64,000 nt of DNA, from the NCBI RefSeq assembly GCF_901000735.1, contig NC_081541.1, positions 9,787,055 to 9,851,054 of the forward strand, read 5' to 3'. The position numbers and the translations under genes were made by a program. Under the pieces are notes generated by a model. The model saw nothing but the letters and a program-made list of their open reading frames with translations. It searched no databases and was not told where the DNA came from. This DNA is from Corylus avellana. Its lineage: Eukaryota > Streptophyta > Magnoliopsida > Fagales > Betulaceae. Shown in pieces: positions 50,601 to 64,000 of this stretch (the stretch's first letter is position 1; every line of letters starts with the position of its first letter).

Positions 50601-53266
50601 TTTCCCACTTCGTCTACTTTACATAGACTTTGAATTATTGGAGATAGGACGTTAGGAATCTAATTCAAATAAACACAACATAATGGCAGCAAACTTTTCC
50701 AGATACTTGGTCCATGATTATGTTAAAACCCTCAAATAAATGCCGAACTTACCAAACAACTAAAGGATCATCAGAAATATAGAAATCCAGCTCAAAAAAG
50801 GAATAATACATATTAGAATTATAGAATAGATCATACAACCAGCTTCTTCAAATACATACACAGACCAAAACAAGATATGAGAGATGAGAAACTTTCTTGC
50901 AGAAGCATTATGAATAGCTGAACCTAATAACAATCTGTTGTTCAGGCACAGAAGCAAGAAGCAGCATCATACACCTAAATTCAACTCTCATATTGGGCAA
51001 ACAGTAGTCTCAAAGGTCATGTGAAGCATAACTTTACTAGAGAAAGAGCCAAAAGATTATATCAGGAAATGCAACCAATTAGGAACAGATATCTACTTGA
51101 CAAAGTTGATCATGAAGAAATAAGACGTAAGGAAGTACAGGCTCCCTTAACAAGCTGATCTTAAAGAACCAAAAAATTATATCAGGAAATGCAACAAATT
51201 AGGAATAAAGGAACTCCTTGACAACTTTAGCGCTCGTCCGTCAAAGTTGATCATCAAGAAATAAGATATAAGGAAGTAAAGGCTTTCTTAACAAGCCGAT
51301 CCCTTCAGAAACAATAAGAGACAGTTCCTTCCTTCATGACAAAGCAAATAAGCAAGACTAGTCTTCAAGACCAAACAAAAAAAAGTGCGATGTACTATTC
51401 AATTCTAAGTGCGCACCATGCATGCACACGCAGCACGCATCTTAAGCATAATGTGAAAAGCACCTGTCAGCAATACCCACGAGGTGCATTCATAAACTGA
51501 GGAAACGACCAATTGTAACCATCTAAGGTGAAGTGTGGTCCTCAAAGTACACTATGAAGTCCTATATAATGACAAGACCAGTTCCTCCAAAGCCCTCTTT
51601 GTGAAACAACATCCTGAGGTAATAACAGTTGACAAACTTGCCAATACACAATTTCACATTGTAACTGGATCAACCATAAATCAAACAGCTCACTTATGGA
51701 TATACTAATCCCTAAATCAACCTACACACTCGAGATTTCTAAATAATTGCAGATTAGGTCAAACATAAAATCAATCACAGAACCACATTTTTGACACTTA
51801 TTTCAAATCTCCTTGCAATCAGTCAAGTTAACTTATCTTGACATCAAAAACAAAAAGCACACGAAAACGAGATGTATATCAAACTTGATGAACACCTTTG
51901 ATAGTTCTGTATATATCGCAACAGTCGCCTATGCATAGACAGGCACAGAATGCATTTGACTTCTTCAACACTCAGCTCAACAATATGTAAAGAGACTCCA
52001 AGACAAATCCTTTTTCATAATCTAATACACGAAAATAATCACATTTGAGTATGGAACACTAACTAAATAGCCATTCCCAGTTCACACACAACAAAGGAAA
52101 AATAAAATAAAAGTTCCCTTAAACTTTTTCCATCTACTCATTTGGCATAACTCTTGTTGATAGGCCAAATGAACACGGCACCAATGTATAAAGTGATAAG
52201 TTACACAGACGCCGATCTCATTATATTGCAAAGAGTGGTTAAAAGCGCACACAGTACGAAACCTTTGCCTAAGGTCAACTAATGCAGTGTCTCCTAAAAG
52301 CCTATCCATTTAATTTCAGCCAAGCAAATTTGAAAGAAACAAAACAAAACCGCAAGAAACACAGCCAAGCCCAAGATAATCAGACCTGCCACAAACAATG
52401 CATTGAAGCCGCCCATGCTTCCCTTCGTCCAGGTAATTCTTCCTCTGACCCGCATTCTCATTCACCAACTTCGCAAACCGAAGAAAGGCCTTCTTTAACG
52501 CGTTCTGATCAACCTCGAGGTGCTTAAGACCCAAACTCTCACCACCGCCGCCGCCTCCACCAACCCTCATATACTTAAAGGACCTATACTCATCGCCCCG
52601 GCCAAACGCACCACTGGTTCCGGCCAAAACCTCGCCACCGGGACCCGCCGGAAACCCATTCGGGTTCCCGTACTGCCTCTGCTTCGCGAACTCGTCCTTC
52701 TCGTCGTCCTCCCCGTACTTCCTCTTCATCGACCCCTCGCCAGGCCCTCGCCCATCGAGCCCTAGCGAGTTCCAGTAATCCTGATGCCTAGTGAACCCTC
52801 CGGGGCTTATCGGCGCCGGGAACCGCTTGTCGAATTCGGGCCGTGCCGGAAAGAACCGCCCGGCGGGGTCCACGGGAGTGAAATCATGGTAATCCAGCGG
52901 GAGAGCGAAATACGACCGGACGGTATCGTCGGCGAGAACGATGGTCCGGCGCTCGAGCATGTGGAACCCGTAGATCGGCGGAGGCGGTGGACCCAGGGCC
53001 GCGGGGTCCGGGAACGGAAACGTAGCTCCGGGAGATGGGACTGGGCCTGGACCGGAGCGAGAGGTCGGGTTATGGGCCGGGCTCTGAGTAGGTCCGGGCT
53101 TCGGGGATGGGTTGGATGGGGGTTTATTGGGTTTCGGGTCGCCGGGTTTTCTTGTCTGCTCGGAGGGAGGATTGTTGGATTCCCAGCGGGATTTTCGGTG
53201 AGAGGAGGATGCTGACGATGAAGGGGGCTTATGCGACGCGCTTTTGTTATGGTTACCTCCGGCCAT
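38609..53266 (-). CDS. XS-domain protein with N-terminal Pro-rich region and zinc-finger-like motif
   Basis: Three coding exons, 52386-53266, 46695-47002 and 38609-38961, join in phase to 513 aa. Residues 1-190 are Ser/Pro/Gly-rich and disordered. After a Gly run comes a helical segment (VDQNALKKAFLRFAKLVNEN). Then follows a C2H2-like motif CIVCGRSSKDFSDMHGLIMH. The XS region comes next: LDHLGLHKALCVLMGWNYS, then DDLIIWPPVVIIQNT, then REGHLGITLVKFSGDQSGL and a C-terminal basic segment ending RREYLSK. XS domains are RRM-like folds known from the RNA-silencing protein SGS3; this protein lacks SGS3's coiled-coil layout. From memory the Arabidopsis counterpart is At3g22430. The introns are unusually long (5.4 and 7.7 kb) and hold transposon debris. 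An RNA-binding role is inferred. Confidence 0.88.
40660..40735 (-). mobile_element. Possible SINE-like fragment in XS gene intron 2
   Basis: The minus strand carries GTGGTTCAGTTAACGTAGTCG-like A-box and GCTGGTTTTAACTGGG-like B-box material. The motifs are weak, so this is tentative. Confidence 0.25.
41228..44044 (+). mobile_element. Small LTR (TRIM-like) element, 5' LTR split by a LINE
   Basis: The 3' LTR is 43810-44044, starting TGTGACACTCCCGAAAATTA and ending GTTGTTACA. A purine tract GGAGGAGAA immediately precedes it. A short internal part at 43715-43809 contains a tRNA-Met-type primer-binding-like ATCAGAGC. The 5' LTR is split: its start (GTGACACCTCAAAAAATTAG, with an internal 52-bp duplication) lies at about 41228-41338. 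Its end (GTGCTAAGTGGGACTAAC ... CATTACA) lies at about 43594-43714. The LINE occupies the middle. No gag or pol is present. Target-site duplications were not identified. Confidence 0.7.
41339..43590 (-). mobile_element. Degenerate L1-type LINE, 5'-truncated
   Basis: Minus-strand fragments include an early reverse-transcriptase block (NLVSGIYKVIAKVLANRVK around 43430-43500, with later stops), then FLFADDTLVLCGADSDHLR and RYLGLLLGTSFKG (42676-43074). A zinc-binding RVT-type segment follows (DWCCMFRKSGETVYHRFLHC at about 41750-41830). The 3' end has the ACTTGGGTGCACC motif. Several stops and frameshifts mean it is dead. The 5' ORF1 and endonuclease are missing. Confidence 0.87.
45454..45785. repeat. 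Two adjacent tandem duplications in XS gene intron 2
   Basis: A short unit (GCACATCTGCAACAAAGCTA, about 35 bp) is doubled at 45458-45526. It is followed by a unit of about 115 bp (TATAAAAGCAAAGACTAAT ... GTCACAAAACAGCATAAAA) at about 45553-45665 and 45668-45782. Confidence 0.75.
49085..49168 (+). mobile_element. LINE 3'-end fragment in XS gene intron 1
   Basis: The plus strand reads GCTTCTCTTGTAAACTTCAT, GTGTACAAGTGCC and ATTACTTATAAAA. This is the tail motif set of the same LINE family as at 41.34 kb. No coding part remains. Confidence 0.5.
51045..51312. repeat. Tandem duplication of about 125-135 bp in XS gene intron 1
   Basis: AATTATATCAGGAAATGCAA and AAAGTTGATCAT.AAGAAATAAG blocks occur twice in the same order. 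The second copy has a small insertion (CAACTTTAGCGCTCGTCCG). Confidence 0.75.
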
Positions 53267-55470
53267 CCGCGCCTGAGGAGCTTCTCTTTTTTTCGACAGA
53301 ATATGTGCGAGTTAGCGGAGAGGAGGAGACTGAGAGTAATAAATAGTAAGGTCGTCTTCTTTCGAACAGTCTAGGCATGTAGATGTTACGTCTTGGAGCG
53401 TTGGATGGACGGACTGGAACCAATTTGAAGATCCGCAGCCGTTCGATCATGAAGTAAAATAACATGTCATTTGTCAAACAATTTGTTCTATGATGGATAT
53501 CCATCATTGATGATTAGGGGGTATAGCCTATGTGTGTTGTTAACACTATAACACTGTCTATACCCTGTAAAAAAAATTACAATGATTAGTATAAAAAAAA
53601 AAAGTGAAAAAAAAATTTATTTTATAGTAATTTTTTTTATTTAAATAATAGTAAAAATTAAATTATGTGATATAAAAAGTGAGAATGTTTTGATATTGGT
53701 TGTTTTGAAAATAAATAAATAAATAAATAATATTTAGGAGTGGGAAAGAGTTTAACAAACAACCCCTATAATATTTAATCGTCCATATGGGTTTTGGGCG
53801 AATTTTTGGTCCCTAACCCTAGGCGGCCATATATCATATATAAATTACATAATTTAATCTTAAAATGACATCATTTCATCTAGGAAAAGAGTAGAAAACG
53901 AAACGCAAATATCTTTTTTTTTTTTTTTTTTTTCAATACCTCTCTCCGCAGCCACAACTCTCTTCCAACTCTTTCTCTCTCCCTTTAGAGCACTCTAGTA
54001 TTTTCATATTACAACATTGTTTGTTTAAAAACTCATACAATAAAACATGCAGTACAACCTTTTAACTACTTTGGAAGGAGTTCACTTATCATGTTTAGCT
54101 TTAAATTCTGTCATTGTGCTTCTGTAGTGTTTTATTCATTTCCTGGATTGATAGCGTACTTTAATTTACGAATTCCAAAATCTCAATTTGAATTAAAATT
54201 CTCTTTTGAAGTCTCCTACAAAACTTCTTATTTGAACGAGTTTTGACAACCGGCTCTCTATGGTAGGCTTGTTTGAATAGGCTTTAGATTACATGTGATC
54301 GTGGCATGTACTACCCCCAAGCATTTTGAAAACACCCATTTAAATGAAAACTCTACCTTTAAACGTGATCAGACAGGTGTTATTGTATAATTGAACTTGA
54401 CATGACACACTAACAAAGTCTATTAAAATTTTGGACAATAATTAAACACCTGATATGACACACTAACGGAATCCATTAAAATTTTGGATGAAAGTTGATT
54501 GTATGGACTTATTTGTTATTTTTGCATGCCACCTGAAACTCTTATAATATTTATATACAAGTATACAACATGTAACTTATTGCAAATAAGTGTAATCATT
54601 GAGGCCAATTTTGTATTTTCACAAAAAACAATTGACCATCACTCCATTTAGGACCAACCTCAACTAGGTAGTTAAATCAACAGTATCCTTAAATAGTAGA
54701 GCCAGCATATTCTAATTCAATCAGCAAATCCAGCATAAATCGAGTACGACCTCACACTTCAACACAATTTAGAAAGGGGCGGCAAGCTTTAGAAAGAAAG
54801 GGCAAGGCTACCCCATATTACATAAGACTGTAACGGTGCGGCACAATGAAGATGACTCGGAATCGAAGGAAGTGGTCAAATCCAAATTAATTTAATAACA
54901 ATTTTAGGCCTTTTAACAGGGTTCAAATGTTTCACATATGGCTAGCACACGACTACAGGTGTCCTTCTCTTCCTCCCTCTATTATATCATAACTGCCATT
55001 TTCAGCAAGGGTGAAACCATAGCATTATTGTCATAACAATTTTGCCTATACACAATCATCAATGCGCCAGTTGCCACTAACCCCCAACCAACAAACACAG
55101 AATCCACAAATCATCTGCTGCTGCACTTGTAATCACTATTAAACAGGCCACTTTTTACCCAAACTTACTGCCCGTAGCACCTTAAAGTACCAGCATTACC
55201 GCTAGAAAACCAGTCACAACTATATTAATGAAACCAACAAGTATAAATTAAAAGGAAAAATCCATTATGACCATTTAACCACTATATAATTGACAAATGC
55301 AATCACATACCAAAAATCTCAAGATCTCCGGAGAGGTATACAAAAACAGCTAGATAACACTGCATAATTCCCGAAAAAATAAAGAGTACACTCCTAGATC
55401 CAACATATTTTAAAGGGCAAAATAAAATTTGCAACATGTAGCACAACATCCCAGTAGGGGAGAAACAATC
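53267..55470. other. Intergenic stretch between the XS gene start and the RPS18 3' end
   Basis: Upstream region of the XS gene. A reverse-oriented copy of the dispersed AT-rich repeat lies at about 53575-53745, with poly-T near 53.91 kb. The rest is AT-rich with no recognised exon. Confidence 0.45.
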
Positions 55471-58790
<3,320 letters not shown>

Positions 58791-58934
58791 GGTTTGGGGT
58801 TTGCTCTGCTCTTTCTCTCTCTCTCTCTCTCTCTCTCCGTGAATCTGAGTGATCGCCGAGACTGCAAAATGAGAGAGCGGAGGAGAGAGACTTGGTATGC
58901 GAAGATGTGTTTTAAAGGGCCGTGGAGGCCGCAA

Positions 58935-59078
58935 AAACCCTAGAGGGTAATTATATGCTACATCTGATTCATGCGTGCACCTCCCTATTTCGCTCGAGAT
59001 TCTAAAAAGGATGCCTTACAACCGTCCGATCTATTGAAGTTGCCACACTGGTCTATCCATCCTAATTGGACCTGGGCC
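58935..59078. promoter_or_regulatory. RPS18 promoter motifs: telo box and site II
   Basis: AAACCCTA at 58935-58942 and TGGGCC at 59073-59078 are about 145 and 285 bp upstream of the RPS18 ATG. This pair is characteristic of plant ribosomal protein and growth-related promoters. Confidence 0.6.
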
Positions 59079-59126
59079 CATCAAACAAGTTCTATTATTT
59101 GGTTCTACCATTATTACTATAAACAA

Positions 59127-59158
<32 letters not shown>

Positions 59159-59484
59159 TTGATAAATAACTATTTATTAAGAATAATTATTCTTCTAAAA
59201 TGAGGATCGAGAATTAGCTACAAAATTAATATTTTTAAACACCATTTTTTTTGCTAAAAAAATAATTTATTTTTATAATTAAATGTATTTTAAAAATTTT
59301 GGTAAAAATCTGATATTAAAAAATTTGATCATTCTTGTCACTAGACAACTGTATAAGAATAATCATTTAATTTCACCTTCTTGTATTTTTTATAATACTT
59401 ATTTATATTTTTAGGTAATCATTTTTAATGTTTACCAAACATACTGCTTTTCTTTTATACTGAGACATTATTTTTTTATGTTAT

Positions 59485-59586
59485 GTTTTTGATATGTCCA
59501 CGTAAGAAGATGAGGAAAGAGATTCTAACTAATGACCTCCGCTTTATGAAGCATAGTTTCCAGCCGATTGAACTACCCGTTAAGAG
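59485..59586 (-). mobile_element. tRNA-derived SINE
   Basis: The minus strand reads GGGTAGTTCAATCGGCTGG (A box) and GTCATTAGTTAGAATCTC (degenerate B box), then a GTGGACATATC-like tail. Same family as 24295-24395. Confidence 0.6.
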
Positions 59587-59816
59587 TTTTCATGATATGC
59601 ATTGCTAATATACAAACTAAATATTAGGTTAGAAAGAGGGACTTGATCCTTAACTAGCAATACAAAAAGCATATTTACTTGTCAATCAAGATAACCCTAG
59701 GGCTCAAATTTTATGATTGACCGCATTTGGGTGAACCACAAATCAAATACAATAAGTTTATCCATATTAACAGTTTTAAAGTGTAATTTTGTAGTTAGGT
59801 ATAGCCGCCAGATTGT

Positions 59817-59975
59817 GTCATTCTTGTGCTACTTAAAATATAAGGCGGCTTTTAAAATCATTTGATCAAAATTTAATATTGATCAATCACAAATTCAATG
59901 GTGATTTTAAGAGCCACATAATTCTTGAAGGAACACAAAAATGATATAATATGGATTTATAACATTACTCGTTTT
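59817..59975. mobile_element. MITE copy
   Basis: Core ATTTGATCAAAATTTAATAT, then TGATCAATCACAAA and CATTACTCG at the end. Shared with 31.65 kb and 60.2 kb. Confidence 0.55.
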
Positions 59976-60162
59976 ATACAGATTTGAAGTTTACCCAATA
60001 AACAAAACAAAAATACTATATTTAAAATCACAAATAGATCAAAATTAAAAAATGAGCATCTCAAATTTAATAGTAATTTTAAAAGATACATCATACTAGA
60101 GATGACTGAAAAATGATCATAATCCTCCTTATATGATTAGTTGATTACCCCTGTATATCGAG

Positions 60163-60322
60163 TAATTCTAGGTAGTATACTTGTGTTATACTAAAAATGA
60201 TGTGTCTATTAAAATCACCATTGAGTTTGTGATTAATCATTATTGAATTTTGATCAAATGGTAATTTTAATAACCACATTATTCTTAGTAGGATACAAAT
60301 AAACATTTTAAAATTACTCATA
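60163..60322. mobile_element. MITE copy, reverse orientation
   Basis: Begins GAGTAATTCTAG and ends AAAATTACTCA, forming inverted ends. The core CCATTGAGTTTGTGATTAAT and TTTTGATCAAATGGTAATTT is the reverse of the other two copies. Confidence 0.6.
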
Positions 60323-60494
60323 TATATCCGATACGTAAAAATTTTTGAACTTGGCTTACCTGCGGTAGTTTGGTCTACAGCTGGGATTTCTTAACCCTTA
60401 GGAGACGAGTATTGCTACGGAGCAACAAAAATTTCGTAGTATTTTTCCTTTTTTTTTTCTTACTTGGTCACAGTTAACAAACTGTGATTAGGTC

Positions 60495-60608
60495 TTCAAG
60501 GGGTAGTTCAATCGACTGTGAACCACGCCTAATGAGGCCAAAGCCACCGCTATGGACAAACTGTGGTTAGGTCCTATTCGCTTGTGTGAACATGTTAAAA
60601 AAAAAAAA
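60495..60608 (+). mobile_element. tRNA-derived SINE, plus orientation
   Basis: GGGGTAGTTCAATCGACTG (A box), a poorly conserved B-box area, then CTTGTGTGAACATGTT followed by a long A-rich tail. Same family as 24295-24395. Confidence 0.55.
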
Positions 60609-61154
60609 CAAAAAACAAAAAACAAAACAAAATGTGGTTAGATTAAAAAAAAAAAAAAAAAAACCACGCACGCTGCTCATCTTCCCCACACCCACTGGAC
60701 ACCCACTGGAATGACTATTGTGCCCCAGCATTTTTTCCGCAAGTACTACTTCCTGTGTCCCTCTGGATAAAATCTTCAGCGCTAGAAACTGAGAAACCAT
60801 TCGGAAGAGAAGCCGAGGCAGAGATAGTAAAGGGAAGCCTCTGTTGTTAAGGCACACATATCAGGTGAGCAATAGAGTCTTGGTTCCTGTGCATCCGTTT
60901 GTTTCTCTATACTTGTCTTTTCATAATTCACATCTCTTTAAACATTTCTGTTAGCTAAATTGGGTGCTGATTTTTGTTGTGCCATTTGTACAACTCAATA
61001 GCTAGATTGTATAGTGAAGTTGAAATTGATGAGAAAGATTGTATGGCGTATTTGTGTGTTGGTGAAGGTGGAATTGCTGTAAGCATGGAGTGGGTGGCAT
61101 GATTGAAGCCATTTGCTGCTGCACCCAACTTTGGTTGATTTTTAATGAACAAAG

Positions 61155-62394
61155 ATGGAAGCTTTTCTTGCTGCAAAGACTTGCCCCACTGTAATCTCCA
61201 AGAGAATGCAGAATTTCTTGAAACCTGACAATGAGTGTGAGTAACAAGATATCTATGTGTTTTTCTTTTTCTTCAATTCCTGTGGTTAATGGCATAGATG
61301 AAGTGGGCTCAGTCGTTTTTCCCAGATTACATGTCATTGTTATCAATCTTATAAAATGTTCTTTATGTGTTTCCAGTGTTAGATTTGTTTCTTCCTAATG
61401 TTTAATTATTGCTGCAAAACCCATAGCAGCTCCTTGTTTGTCACAGGTGTAAGTACAAATGTTGTAGAAGAAAATGATCTTCAGATTCCATTTCTTCACT
61501 GAGAAACTATAGGCCTGCATTACATATTGGCCATTCTTCCTGTCATGTCTCTTAGCTCAATACAATGTCATTGTGTTGATCTATGGCTACATTTTTTTTG
61601 ATAAGTATTTTGTTGGCATTTATAAGTTAAAATATTTACTACTTCTATGGCTACATTTAGTGTCTTCCTGTAGCATTTAGAAAAGAATTTCATATGATTC
61701 TTCTTGTTCCTCATTATGCCTCCATTCTTTCTTGACTCTTGACACAACAGATAAACTGCAATTAAGGAGTCATGTTGTGCTATCCTCTCAAGAAGCTCCA
61801 TCAAGTCGCCGACATATCATAGTGTGCACTGGTGCTTCATTGGTTACCACACTTACCTTCAACTATGGCTTAACACCATCGATTGTTTGGGCTGAAGAAA
61901 AGTCAAATGGCCAAGAGGAAGATGATGCAGGAATTGTTGGGGCTGTCAAATCATTATTTGATCCTAATGAGAAGACAAAGTCTGGTAAAGTGTTGCCGAA
62001 GGCTTACTTGAAGTCAGCGAGAGAGGTTCTGAAGACACTGCGCGAATCCTTAAAAGAAGACCCCAAGGATATTGCTAAGTTTAGACGCACTGCAGATGCA
62101 GCAAAGGAGTCCATTCGAGAGTATTTGAGCAGCTGGAGGGGGCAACAGACTGTGGTTCAAGAGGTATTTTGGACAAACTTTAGAAAGCACAGGGATTTGT
62201 TATGTTTCTGTTGGATGATTACAAACGAATTTACAATTTTCTGGCTTCACTTGTAGGAATCATATGTTGTGTTAGAGAAAGCTATTAGATCATTGGCCAG
62301 CTTCTACTCGAAGGCAGGCCCATCTGCCCCACTTCCAGAAGAGGTTAAGTCTGAGATATTAAATGACCTGAACACAGCTGAAGGGTTTTTGTAA
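61155..62394 (+). CDS. LPA19: Photosystem II assembly factor Psb27-H2 (LPA19 type), chloroplast
   Basis: Exons 61155-61236, 61751-62163 and 62257-62394 give 210 aa. The N-terminus (MEAFLAAKTCPTVISKRMQN) and the Ser/Arg-rich part up to HIIVCTGASLVTTL resemble a two-part transit peptide for lumenal targeting, ending near SIVWAEEK. The mature part is a Psb27 four-helix protein with GKVLPKAYLKSAREVLKTL, FRRTADAAKESIREYLSSW, YVVLEKAIRSLASFYSKAG and LPEEVKSEILNDLNTAEGFL. Psb27-H2 helps process the D1 precursor C-terminus; the Psb27-H1 paralogue acts in PSII repair. I favour H2 from the C-terminal sequence as remembered. A likely 5'UTR exon ends near 60874 (CAG|GTGAGC). The exon 1 to exon 2 junction is chosen on phase. 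Confidence 0.85.
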
Positions 62395-64000
62395 CACACG
62401 AGCGTTTTGCAGCAAGATGTATATCTACCAAATCAAGTTTATCTGGCCAAGTTTTGGATTGGATCCAGACTGTTATCTTTTATGTATTTATCCATTGTTC
62501 AATTAAAGTTATGCCCTTGTTAAAAATAAATAAAATTGAAGTTATGCCCATTTGATATTACTTGGTCCTTTGACTGAGGTCGTTTTTGCTGCTTGCCATT
62601 AAGTGGAATTTTCTTTATATTTCTGTGTTCTGGAGTTAGAGAGCATTCATTTATTATTACCTTTTTAATTGTTTTTCGTCGAGTTAAAGAGCATTGTTAA
62701 CTGAACTGTAGAAGAGAGCTCGTTGTGCCTGCACGAAACTAAACTAGACTACTTGAAGGCTGTTTTGGTAGCATAAATTCAAGGAATATTTTTGGCCAAT
62801 CGTGCATCAGATGGCACTAATGCACAGGGTTACGCCACCTGGCAGGCACCACCAGTATCACCTCATCTTGGTCAAGATTTTTCCTCCCTTTTCCTTTGGA
62901 CAAGCTCATATGTTAAGCCCATTGTCTCTGGAGGACAACCAACAGGAATAAGAAGTAAACTCATTATTCCACACCAACGCTAAAACACAAAGGTTGTACA
63001 ATGATCGCCAAATTATAATAACTACAAGATGGGAGATTTGTCTAAAACCCAAAAATGATTTTATCTATGACAACAGATGAGGGCAAAATATAACAATATG
63101 TTGGCACCAAAGCCATGTATATTGATAAATCTGCAAGTTCAAATGTTCAATGATTGATAGGCCTCAACAACAAATAGATAACAATAGGAGCACCAAAATG
63201 CAACTCCGAGGACTCATTTATTGTTGATCGATACAGTATTAGGTCTACAACTACTCATACAAGCAACCATCTGTCCTTGATAACTTCTGTGTTGGACACC
63301 CATCGCTCATGCAGTAGCACCCATGTCTGTATATTGTTTTATCTCAGCAAGGCGGAGCTTCAACTAGTGATCAATAGCACAATACACGTGGGATCATCAA
63401 CTTAATTCTCCCAGTAGCATGCTTGAGGAAAATGAGGATATATGGTTAACATTATCTACCTTTAGCATGATGATTAAGAATCAAGAACGTGATAGCACTC
63501 CTTTTGAACTGCAAGAACCAAATGGAAGTCATATTTAGATTGAGTTTCATATGCCATTACATTCCTTTTTTTTTTTTTTTTTTTTTTTTTAATGATAAGT
63601 CACATGCCATACATTCTTAAAGTGTACTAGTTTCTAAAGAGTGTGTGTGTGTGTGTATTGCATATAAGCATATGAGAGACATCCTCATAATGCCAAAGCA
63701 AACATCCCTGTGCTACACACTTGGTAGTAAACATGACAAGAAATACCAGATCGATAAGAAAATAGAAAATGACTCAAGTTCCAAAATTTTCTGGAGTTAC
63801 TGCAACAAAATCTCAGAAAATCTCCTTAGACATTGATACCATGAAGTAAAATGTCAGAAACTCCAAAGAAACCACCTAGGAAGGAATTAAGAGGAGGATT
63901 GATAGGGGCTTATATTTGGAGGTAACAGCAAAAGATTGACGAACCAAGGAAATGATTTCAAAGCAACAAATTAGCTCTGACACCAAGAAATAAAATATGC
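62395..64000. other. 3' flank of LPA19 and uncharacterised right end
   Basis: A long poly-T run at about 63567-63590 is followed by AATGATAAGTCA, a LINE/SINE tail-like signature, and there is a (GT)n tract at 63641-63656. Short ORFs here have no recognisable family. Nothing else is seen to the right edge. Confidence 0.4.

Larger units (their letters stand above)
59080..60680. other. Intergenic stretch rich in SINEs and MITEs
   Basis: No gene is recognised. It contains a (TTA)n microsatellite (about 59130-59157) and two SINE and two MITE copies, described separately. Confidence 0.5.

Noticed and set aside
52784..53215. 143-aa plus-strand ORF
   Set aside because: Antisense shadow of the Pro/Gly-rich first exon of the XS gene.
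62792..62983. 63-aa plus-strand ORF after LPA19
   Set aside because: No similarity recognised. It lies in the 3' flank with no promoter or conserved motif.

Overview
This window is nuclear DNA of a flowering plant. It has AT-rich intergenic DNA, GT-AG introns, chloroplast and mitochondrial targeting peptides, plant-type U2 snRNA promoters, and LINE, SINE, hAT and MITE debris. The gene set and the LINE 3' ends (ACTTGGGTG, TTACTTATCAAAAA type) suggest a woody eudicot, perhaps a rosid such as Fagales; that placement is an inference. Two runs of exactly 100 N (16929-17028 and 26419-26518) are scaffold gaps, so this is a draft assembly.

Layout, left to right. (1) 1-3.4 kb: seven 5' coding exons of a cytosolic cysteine synthase on the minus strand; its 3' exons lie off the left edge. 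(2) 3.4-7.4 kb: its promoter, a 43-bp minisatellite and a U2 snRNA gene. (3) 7.4-16.9 kb: a complete 9-exon mitochondrial branched-chain aminotransferase (BCAT) gene on the minus strand. (4) 17.0-26.2 kb: a second, nearly identical BCAT unit about 7.9 kb away. Its last two exons are missing at gap 1, and its 5' flank carries a SINE and a 1.38-kb hAT transposon that the first copy lacks. (5) 26.7-26.9 kb: a second U2 gene. (6) 27.1-35.8 kb: single-exon ferredoxin FdC1 (+), a single-exon organellar L18-type ribosomal protein (-) and a FRIGIDA-like 4 gene (-). (7) 38.6-53.3 kb: an XS-domain gene (-) with two giant introns, the 7.7-kb one holding a LINE inside a small LTR element. (8) 55.5-58.8 kb: cytosolic ribosomal protein S18 (-), with a triplicated repeat and a palindromic MITE in intron 3. 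(9) 61.1-62.4 kb: a PSII assembly factor of the Psb27-H2/LPA19 type (+). The rest, to 64 kb, shows no convincing gene.

The genes are ordinary housekeeping and organelle genes transcribed singly; they do not form an operon-like system. The order cysteine synthase - FdC1 - L18p - FRL4 - XS protein matches, from memory, two paralogous Arabidopsis neighbourhoods (At4g14880-14900 and At3g22430-22460), so it looks like an old conserved block into which BCAT and U2 genes were added. I found no candidate for a wholly new biological system. The most informative features are the BCAT tandem pair, which acts as a natural before/after record of transposon insertions and a likely template-switch mutation, and the possibility that the pair is an uncollapsed-haplotype artefact.
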